From Thalassotalea ponticola (GTDB lineage Bacteria; Pseudomonadota; Gammaproteobacteria; Enterobacterales; Alteromonadaceae), in NCBI RefSeq assembly GCF_041379045.1, contig NZ_CP166871.1, positions 1,116,001 through 1,180,000 of the forward strand: DNA of 64,000 bases, written 5' to 3'. This document shows positions 58,184-64,000 of the stretch, piece by piece; within the stretch, counting starts at the first letter, position 1, and each line of letters opens with the position of its first letter. Under the pieces are notes generated by a model. The model was not told the origin of the DNA and searched no databases. It was given only the letters and a program-made list of their open reading frames with translations. A program made the translations under genes and the position numbers.

Positions 58184-58951
58184 ATGAAGAGAAGCGATGT
58201 GAGACACATTATTTTTATAGCCCTTTTTATTCCACTTTTGGTTTACTCTAGTAGCGAACGTACTGAAGAACTTAAAATAATTAAATTAAGAGATAACACC
58301 TATCAACATATTTCATTTAAGACTGTTGAACCTTGGGGGTTAATTGGGGCTTCAGGTCTAGTTGTTATTAATGGCAATGATGCGCATATAATTGATACTC
58401 CATGGACGACCTCTGGGACTCGGCAATTGTTACAATGGATTACATCGAAGGGTATGGTTGTAAGAAGTGCAGTAGTTACGCATTTTCATGATGACGCAAG
58501 CGGAGGGATAGCACTTCTAAATGATTTGAACATACCAACTTACGCGACATCATTAACTAATGAGTTGCTTCAATTGAACGGCAACGAAATGTCCACTGAT
58601 GTAATATTAGGTAACCCTTATGAACTTATAAATGGGGGCGCTAGTATTTTTTATCCTGGGCCAGGCCATACTGAGGACAATATTGTTGTCTGGTTATCCA
58701 ATGAAAAAATACTATTTGGAGGTTGTTTTGTGAAAAGTCTAAATAATAAAAGCATAGGCTTCACGGGAGATGCAAATATTAATGCATGGCCTGAGTCGCT
58801 GCAAAATGTAATTAATCGTTATCCTGATGTTCAAATAGTTGTTCCAGGTCACGGGAAAATTGGAGATATTACTTTGTTAACACATACACAATCATTAGCC
58901 GTGTTGGCAAAGACTGGCAACAGTATAAATAATAATAGCAATACACATTAG
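58184..58951 (+). CDS. Subclass B1 metallo-beta-lactamase, IMP-like
   Basis: 255 residues with signal peptide (IIFIALFIPLLVYSSS). All six zinc ligands of subclass B1 are in place. They are His100, His102 and Asp104 in HFHDDASGGI (116/118/120), His162 in PGPGHTEDN (196), Cys181 in LFGGCFVK (221) and His223 in VPGHGKIGD (263). Also present are the Lys three after Cys and the DANIN Asn that bind the lactam carboxylate. Segments NDLNIPTYATSLTNELL, DTPW and PGPGHT line up with IMP-type enzymes. A periplasmic carbapenem/penicillin hydrolase is likely (inference); it could also be an ancestral environmental enzyme with narrower activity. Confidence 0.88.
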   Translation: MKRSDVRHIIFIALFIPLLVYSSSERTEELKIIKLRDNTYQHISFKTVEPWGLIGASGLVVINGNDAHIIDTPWTTSGTRQLLQWITSKGMVVRSAVVTHFHDDASGGIALLNDLNIPTYATSLTNELLQLNGNEMSTDVILGNPYELINGGASIFYPGPGHTEDNIVVWLSNEKILFGGCFVKSLNNKSIGFTGDANINAWPESLQNVINRYPDVQIVVPGHGKIGDITLLTHTQSLAVLAKTGNSINNNSNTH

Positions 58952-59184
58952 AGTGTGACTCCTGATATTGGTTAGTTCATTGTTTTAGTTAGATATTTAT
59001 TCGTTATGAACTAATTTGGTATATAGAATTAGAGTTTTGGTAATGTATGTGTTTTTACTCATCTCGCAAAGGTTTTGTTGACGGTTAGCGAGTCTCTAAA
59101 ATGGAAGTATTAGTAATTAATGAAAAACGAATGTGCAACAAATTCTTTTTTTCTTTATATCTTGAACACAATAACAAGGATATT

Positions 59185-59664
59185 ATGCGTATATTAATTG
59201 TTTTTATGTCGTTACTGTGTCTTTCAGGGTGTGTTGGCTTAGCAATTGGTACATTTGGAACTTATGAATTGCAAAAGGATTCTTTTGGTTTTATCGAAGG
59301 GCGACTCAATCTAAGTCAAGGTGAACAAATACCCTACTCAAAAGAGGAGGTGGTATCTCTTTGGGGGCAACCTGACAAAACTGATACTATCGGAAACTGT
59401 GAGGTTTTCACATATCATGACGGGTATTCTTGGTCTGGTGTAGGAGCTTTTGTTATAATTGTCCCCATCCCTTTGCTTGTACCAAGTGGTAATAGCGAGA
59501 CTAAGGTTTACTTTAAAAATAACCAAAGTGTTAAACTGATTTCAGAATATGGCGAAGTTACCGGACTTTTGGGGTATATGTGTGGTAGCAATGAATGTCA
59601 GTTCAACGCAGGCCCCGTAAATTTGGAGGTTCCTCGAACGATACCTATAACTTGGTGTGAATAG
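59185..59664 (+). CDS. Lipoprotein, unknown function
   Basis: 159 residues from ATG 59185 (AAGGA upstream; an in-frame ATG at 59101 adds 28 residues). Lipobox LCLSGC at residues 11-16, then Gly-rich GLAIGTFG. Contains the KEEVVSLWGQPDKTDTIGNC pattern of small lipoproteins with a BamE/SmpA-like start (ExxVxxLWGxPD). Function unknown. Its 3' end is 39 bases from the IS30 end. Confidence 0.7.
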   Translation: MRILIVFMSLLCLSGCVGLAIGTFGTYELQKDSFGFIEGRLNLSQGEQIPYSKEEVVSLWGQPDKTDTIGNCEVFTYHDGYSWSGVGAFVIIVPIPLLVPSGNSETKVYFKNNQSVKLISEYGEVTGLLGYMCGSNECQFNAGPVNLEVPRTIPITWCE

Positions 59665-59702
59665 AAATATGGCGTGTCTTGTAAGTTGAATGGCCGTTTT
59701 CT

Positions 59703-60931
59703 GCTGCGAGTTCAACCGATTGACGCAACACACTGGTTAAATCGTTCTGCAGGTGTTTCATACTCAAGCGTTTTTCGTGGTCTTTCGTTTAGTTGTCTAG
59801 CAACTTGATTTAATCTTAGTTGAGAGTGTACTCCCAAGTCAGTACCTTTCGGGAAATATTGTCGCAATAATCTGTTTGTATTTTCATTCGAGCCTCTTTG
59901 CCAGGGTGATTTAGGATCACAGAAATACACTTTAATGTCGGTCGCTAACGTGAATTCCTTATGATTTGAAAGCTCTGAACCCAGGTCCCAGGTTAGTGAT
60001 TTATACAGCTCCATTGGAAGCTTTTGAGCTTGCTTTATTAAGGCTTTTATTACCGTACTGGTTTTGTTATTGGGTATTTTAGCTAGCATGACATAACGAG
60101 AGTGACGTTCGACTAGAGTCACTATATAGCTGTTATGGGAGCCTTGAATTAGGTCACCTTCCCAATGGCCTGGAACGGCTCTGTCTTCTACTGACGCAGG
60201 TCTTTCACTAATCGGTATAGCATCTTTAATTTTGCCTAGCCCTTTACCTTTAAGCGTGGCGGATTTAGATCTCCTGACAGCGCGTTGGGTACGTAAATGC
60301 TTTTGTAACTCTTTCTTCAAAGCCCCTCGGGTTTGAATATATAGCGTTTTATAAATCGTCTCATGCGACACATGAAACTCCTCATTATCGGGGTACTTTC
60401 TTTTAAGCCAGCCAGATATTTGCTGCGGTGACCATGCCGCTTTCATCTTTCTAGCAATTATTGAACATAATGCTTTGTTACCTGATAGCTTGCAAGGTTT
60501 AGGACGCTTTGCGTTTTCCCAAGCTGCTGCATCTGCTTTATTTGCTCGATATTGTTTAAGCCCACCATGCCGTCTAACTTCACGAGAAATAGTTGAAGGT
60601 GCTCGACCTAGCTTTCTAGCTATGGCTCTAAACGATAAATTAGAAGCTAAACCACGGGATATTTCTTCACGTTCAGCTAATGATAATATGCTTGATGAAC
60701 GAGTTCGTTCTGGGGGCCGATACCCACCGGTTTTATGGATAATGCCCAGTATTGATGAATGGAATCGGTCAAAAAGCCTAGCGATATCGTGAACCGAATC
60801 ATCTTGCTTGTAGCGATCCCAAATTAATGCTCTTTGCTGAGCATTGTAGTAGATGCGTTTTCTCTGTTTCATGTCAACGTTCCTTAAGCTAGTATAAGGA
60901 TAGCGTTGCATTCACCAGTTGAACTCACAGC
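59703..60931 (-). mobile_element. IS30-family insertion sequence, 1.2 kb
   Basis: Imperfect inverted ends: GCTGCGAGTTCAAC at 59703 and, on the other strand from 60931, GCTGTGAGTTCAAC, continuing as TGACGCAAC / GAATGCAAC. Single transposase gene between. No obvious target duplication. Confidence 0.8.
59712..60872 (-). CDS. IS30-family transposase
   Basis: 386 residues from ATG 60872 (AAGGA upstream). HTH region (FRAIARKLGRAPSTISREVRR), DDE core with GHWEGDLIQGSHNSY, LTWDLGSELSNH and CDPKSPWQRGSNENTNRLLR. Apparently intact. Confidence 0.93.
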   Translation of the reverse strand: MKQRKRIYYNAQQRALIWDRYKQDDSVHDIARLFDRFHSSILGIIHKTGGYRPPERTRSSSILSLAEREEISRGLASNLSFRAIARKLGRAPSTISREVRRHGGLKQYRANKADAAAWENAKRPKPCKLSGNKALCSIIARKMKAAWSPQQISGWLKRKYPDNEEFHVSHETIYKTLYIQTRGALKKELQKHLRTQRAVRRSKSATLKGKGLGKIKDAIPISERPASVEDRAVPGHWEGDLIQGSHNSYIVTLVERHSRYVMLAKIPNNKTSTVIKALIKQAQKLPMELYKSLTWDLGSELSNHKEFTLATDIKVYFCDPKSPWQRGSNENTNRLLRQYFPKGTDLGVHSQLRLNQVARQLNERPRKTLEYETPAERFNQCVASIG

Positions 60932-60947
60932 TAGTTTGAGACATAAC

Positions 60948-61068
60948 ATGCAATTAAATGGGGCTCACCTATGCAACTTCGTGGGGCTAAGGTATGCAAT
61001 TCTCCACGACTCGCTTTAGTTTATAACTTGTGAACCCGAATGGATCAAACTAGCAACTGTATGCAATT
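60948..61068. repeat. Four copies of ATGCAA(T/C)T
   Basis: ATGCAATT at 60948, ATGCAACT at 60971, ATGCAATT at 60994 and 61061; the first three are 23 bp apart. A larger 23-bp unit beginning GGGGCT (60960 and 60983) is imperfectly duplicated. Confidence 0.7.
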
Positions 61069-61130
61069 GTCAGGTTTGATTAAGTTCTTATAATCTGACA
61101 GTTTAAGTTCAATCTTATTGTCCTAACATA

Positions 61131-61157
61131 AAAAAGAGTACATGCATGTACTCTTTT
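61131..61157. terminator. Palindromic terminator-like hairpin
   Basis: AAAAGAGTACATG / CATGTACTCTTTT, a 26-nt perfect palindrome with A and T tails; would stop minus-strand transcripts leaving the integrase operon. Confidence 0.7.
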
Positions 61158-61168
61158 ATATAACGCCC

Positions 61169-61336
61169 CTAAATAATTTGCATCATCATCCAAAGTTTTG
61201 ACTCTTCATTTTCAAGTGGTTTAGGTATTTTCTGCAAGTTGCCAATAAATTTAGTAAAGCAACTTGATCGTATTTTTCCTTCCTTTACCCGCCCTGTTTT
61301 AAACATATTGAAGTACTTTCTGATTTCATGCGGCAT
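61169..61336 (-). CDS. Small ORF downstream of integrase
   Basis: 55 residues from ATG 61336: MPHEIRKYFNMFKTGRVKEG to the end MMMQII. Basic, with a possible helical N-terminus. Open frame extends back into the integrase 3' end (about 25 more codons) but has no other start. Could be an excisionase or control protein; unrecognised. Confidence 0.4.
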   Translation of the reverse strand: MPHEIRKYFNMFKTGRVKEGKIRSSCFTKFIGNLQKIPKPLENEESKLWMMMQII

Positions 61337-61374
61337 CAATTCTTCATGGGTTTCAACCCAATTATCATCCTCAG

Positions 61375-62775
61375 TTAATTCAAAAGAGTTAACCTTCTCT
61401 TTTGGGGCTCCTTAATACCGCGGTTATGAATATTCCTGATTGCATCACGAGCTAATTCACTATCTTTACGGAAGTAATACTTTGCCACTGTACTAGGATC
61501 GTCTCCTAAATAATATGCAACGGTAGCTACATCATGCCCAAGTTTTCTCAAGTTATTTGCAAATGTATGTCTAAAGTCATATAAACGCTTTTTTTGTGGT
61601 ATGCCAAAAATACTTTTGAATTTCGGCCAATGGTCATTTGTACAATTAGGAGTTGCATGTCCATCTGCACTATTAGCGTTTGGCAACATAAAACCTTCTT
61701 TAGTTTTATAAAAAAATTGCCCTCCCATTGATAAATAATCATTCATCATTTTCCAGTAACCTTCATGCTCGATTGGGATCTCTCTCGTATCATTAGTTTT
61801 CAATATGATTTGACCCGGAACAGTGAAAGTTTTCTTTGTAAAGTTCCAACTACTTTCGAAGTTACGATAAACTTCACAATTTCGACACCCAGTTAGCATC
61901 ATGGTTGTTAAAACGATCTTTCCATGCATTAATTTGGGTGTAGATTGCTCGAAATGCTCAATTACATAATCGACCGCATCTTTAACTGAAATCTCATCAA
62001 TTACGTTTATTAACCGCTTCTCACTTTTTTTTGAATCGTCAACAAAGCTTGTAATTAAATCACCAATTACATTTTTACGGATATAGCCAGCTTTTTCCCA
62101 AACATTAAACATTGCATTGATCATCGTATAGTAACGCCTCTGTGTATCTAGAGATTTAACAGTGGTTGTTCCATTGCCCTTGTGATGGTAATTTGTTCTC
62201 CAATCGTTACGTAATGTATCAAGCCACTCAGCATTAAGATCTTTTATCTTTTGATCTAGGATACTTCTAGCACCATGAGCAATTGCTTTAATCGTCCGAT
62301 GATGTACTTTTTTGACCTTATTACTTTTTAATTTTACTTTTTCTCGATCTTTTTCATACTGACCGCTTTCTAAATATTCACGTATTGTCATTCTTGCAAT
62401 ACCAGAGCTATCAAGGGACTTAGCACGATCGAGATCGATTAGCTCCGAAACCATTTCTCTCACTTTGGGAAGGCTGATGGTACCTTTGGGATAATAACGA
62501 CTATTCGTTCTCTTTTTCCAAGTGCCAAGTTTTTGCATACCTGAATTTGGGCTTCTAAAATAGAATGTCTTTTGTGTTTTTGTCAGTCTCAGAATTAAGC
62601 TGTATCCACGGTCTGCAACATGAGCATCTTGCAGATCAATGACGCCACCTTCTATTAGTGGAAGTTTATCAATTCGATCTTCCTTAAACATAAACTTACG
62701 AGACCCTGCGATATAAGTTTTAGTCACATAATTACTAAGTTCAAAATGTGACTTTTTGATTATTTTTTCTACCAT
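61375..62775 (-). CDS. Tyrosine recombinase/integrase
   Basis: 466 residues from ATG 62775, which has GAGG eight bases upstream; an ATG six codons earlier (62793) has no SD. N-terminal arm-binding and SAM-like core-binding domains, then the catalytic domain with Arg in TGCRNCEVYR, box II as YDFRHTFANNL (His of the usual HxxR replaced by Tyr) and the nucleophile Tyr in VAKYYF. Lies beside the right attachment site. Integrates the element at the anticodon loop of tRNA-Arg(CCU). Confidence 0.92.
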   Translation of the reverse strand: MVEKIIKKSHFELSNYVTKTYIAGSRKFMFKEDRIDKLPLIEGGVIDLQDAHVADRGYSLILRLTKTQKTFYFRSPNSGMQKLGTWKKRTNSRYYPKGTISLPKVREMVSELIDLDRAKSLDSSGIARMTIREYLESGQYEKDREKVKLKSNKVKKVHHRTIKAIAHGARSILDQKIKDLNAEWLDTLRNDWRTNYHHKGNGTTTVKSLDTQRRYYTMINAMFNVWEKAGYIRKNVIGDLITSFVDDSKKSEKRLINVIDEISVKDAVDYVIEHFEQSTPKLMHGKIVLTTMMLTGCRNCEVYRNFESSWNFTKKTFTVPGQIILKTNDTREIPIEHEGYWKMMNDYLSMGGQFFYKTKEGFMLPNANSADGHATPNCTNDHWPKFKSIFGIPQKKRLYDFRHTFANNLRKLGHDVATVAYYLGDDPSTVAKYYFRKDSELARDAIRNIHNRGIKEPQKRRLTLLN

Positions 62776-63185
62776 TTGTTCTACCTCAATCATTAATTGT
62801 GGCGAACCCTAATAGTAAAAATTGATAAGATCTAATATGAAACTGCTTATATTTCGGTAACTTATTGATTTAGAAATTAATTAAACCTTAAAAAAATAAA
62901 CCTAACCTATTGATCTTTATAAAAATATTTAAAATTACTAATATTCTTATAATTTACCACCCAAAATGAACATTTATACTCGCCATAGTAGACTCTATAG
63001 CAACTCTAAAGATGTATTTGCTGGTTAGGGTGTTTTTTTAGCTAATAGCTACTGCTAATAACTGGCTAATTAGCAAGCAGTTTTGAGATGGAGATCACTG
63101 TTTATACTAGGTTCAGCCTCATTCTACCTCTATCGACAAAAATCGATATTTACAACTATTTATATAGTTAGAAGAAGAATAGGCC
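62776..63185. other. Right-end attachment arm
   Basis: About 400 AT-rich bases between integrase and attR; GCTAAT repeats and ATTAGC inversions at 63040-63075 may be arm-type integrase sites. Confidence 0.45.
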
Positions 63186-63225
63186 CTTAGGAGGCACTTG
63201 CTCTATCCAGCTGAGCTACAGGGAC
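63186..63225 (-). pseudogene. 5' half of the split tRNA-Arg(CCU) gene (with attR core)
   Basis: Minus strand: acceptor GTCCCTG, D arm GTAGCTCAGCTGGATAGAGC, then half of the anticodon stem and loop to CTCCTAAG. It stops at the core (63186-63195). Completed by the 3' half at 50065-50111. Confidence 0.9.
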
Positions 63226-63779
63226 ATACTCATGAGCATAGTTATGAGTTCATTGAGGTTCTCTGTGTTACGCGTTAGGGCAGGTAGACGACAGACTTGA
63301 ACCTGATAATAAACACCAATAAACATTACTTAGGTAATCTATTGTACAGAATAGCGATTAATGACAGCCGTGGTCAATAGCTAATCTTGGTCACATCAGT
63401 CGCTTTAGATTAACTGTGTCGTACCTTAACTTTGCCGTTCTATGGCTACCAATTGGTTAGCTGTTGATTTGTTAGGTGTTGGTTGCAACGTAGCGAGTTG
63501 CGTTAAAATACGGCTCTTTAACCGCAAATATCGGAAAAATGTATTTTCTTTGTTCAATTGGGATGGGTATTTATTGAACAGTTTGATAGGGTTAAGGGTG
63601 GCAGAGCTCAGTTGTAAAAGAGTTGATGAAGCCTCATTATATCTAGATATAATCACAACGCGGCTGAAGTGCTTTAGTCCAACAAAGGCGCACTAACGGG
63701 CAACCGACTAACGGCATGCTTTGAATACGGTAAACATTAACGCATGGCTATTATCACAAACAAAGAATAGACGAATAGT
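63226..63779. other. Chromosomal spacer after the element
   Basis: No gene recognised. Overlapping frames at 63426-63656 (minus) and 63442-63696 (plus) have no ribosome site or family match. Confidence 0.4.
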
Positions 63780-64000
63780 ATGAGCAGTAATTTGGTTTTG
63801 ATAGTCAGCGATAATAACATTGATCGCCATACTGGCGTTTTCGCGAATGTTGAGTGTGAGCTATCGTCGCGAGTCCAGTTTGAATACAGTCAGTCAATCG
63901 AAACCGCATTAGTGAAAATTAAACGGCAGTCGGTGGTTATGGTGGTTAGTCAATTTACCCACCGGCAAGCTCATCTTGACTATATCAGCCAAGTGCGCTT
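63780..64000 (+). CDS. Unidentified protein, 5' part, runs off the window
   Basis: ATG 63780 opens MSSNLVLIVSDNNIDRHTGV and continues to the edge (73 codons so far). The first strand LVLIVSDNN and later SVVMVVSQF alternate like a response-regulator or receiver-type beta-alpha fold, but no phosphoacceptor motif can be verified. Not recognised. Confidence 0.5.
   Translation, partial: MSSNLVLIVSDNNIDRHTGVFANVECELSSRVQFEYSQSIETALVKIKRQSVVMVVSQFTHRQAHLDYISQVR

Larger units (their letters stand above)
60932..61168. other. Spacer with short direct repeats before integrase
   Basis: Between IS30 and the small ORF downstream of the integrase. Contains the repeats at 60948-61068 and the palindrome at 61131-61157. 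Confidence 0.5.
50102..63195. mobile_element. 13.1-kb integrative element in tRNA-Arg(CCU)
   Basis: Bounded by direct 10-bp copies of CTTAGGAGGC at 50102-50111 and 63186-63195, each attached to one half of the split tRNA. The integrase gene lies next to the right end. Contents are a replacement tRNA-Arg(CCU), a phosphatase-like gene broken by IS21, small membrane protein, LysE remnant, MATE pump, serine hydrolase, metallo-beta-lactamase, lipoprotein, IS30 and integrase. Visibly AT-richer than flanking core genes. No conjugation or phage structural genes, so transfer must be passive or helper-driven (inference). Confidence 0.88.

Noticed and set aside
50102..63195. Element as a prophage or ICE
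   Set aside because: No capsid, terminase, relaxase or type IV secretion genes are present.
63278..63310. Second tRNA remnant (GACTTGAACCTG)
   Set aside because: Resembles a T loop, but stems do not pair and no other half is seen.

Overview
The window is chromosomal DNA of a marine-type gammaproteobacterium. Core gene order and protein sequences point to the Alteromonadales, probably a Colwelliaceae/Thalassotalea-like organism. That placement is inference: no 16S rRNA is present. Supporting signs are the rppH-ptsP-lgt-thyA and ribF-ileS-lspA-fkpB-ispH blocks, smpB next to ssrA with ratAB, a tkt-epd-pgk-fba operon, and several PEP-CTERM proteins.

Layout. 1-14.8 kb is housekeeping: RppH (3' end), PtsP, a TSUP permease, Lgt, ThyA, a PEP-CTERM protein, ribosomal protein S20, MurJ, RibF, IleRS, LspA, FkpB and IspH. 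15.0-24.5 kb holds two separate type IV minor-pilin clusters. The first is fimT facing a convergent pilV-pilW-pilX-pilE block. The second is fimT-pilW-pilX-pilV-pilE, all on the plus strand, with a very large modular PilV. Neither contains pilY1. A GGDEF/EAL protein with both catalytic sites degenerate follows at 25.3-27.6 kb. About 28.0-34.5 kb is an AT-rich island ending in the 3' end of ssrA (tmRNA). It holds transposase debris, two exported hypothetical proteins, an IS3-family element, and a compact module of HTH regulator, 51-aa protein, 164-aa protein and large serine recombinase.

34.5-49.6 kb returns to core genes: ssrA, a PEP-CTERM gene, a DUF4442 protein, smpB, ratA, ratB, two paralogous PEP-CTERM genes, a LysR regulator, a DUF481 outer-membrane protein and the glycolysis/pentose-phosphate operon. 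All four PEP-CTERM genes in the window have a sigma-54-type -24/-12 element 40-54 nt before the start codon, which suggests one RpoN-controlled regulon.

50.1-63.2 kb is a 13.1-kb integrative element with a tyrosine recombinase. It has split a tRNA-Arg(CCU) gene in the anticodon loop: the 3' half lies at 50065-50111 and the 5' half at 63186-63225. They join through a 10-bp core into a perfect 77-nt tRNA. The element carries its own intact tRNA-Arg(CCU) 0.14 kb inside the left end. Its cargo is a complete subclass B1 metallo-beta-lactamase, a serine beta-lactamase-like hydrolase, a MATE exporter, a frameshifted LysE/RhtB exporter, a lipoprotein and a phosphatase-like gene whose start codon was cut off by an IS21 insertion. 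An IS30 element is also present. The last ~0.8 kb is chromosome again, with the start of an unidentified gene running off the end.
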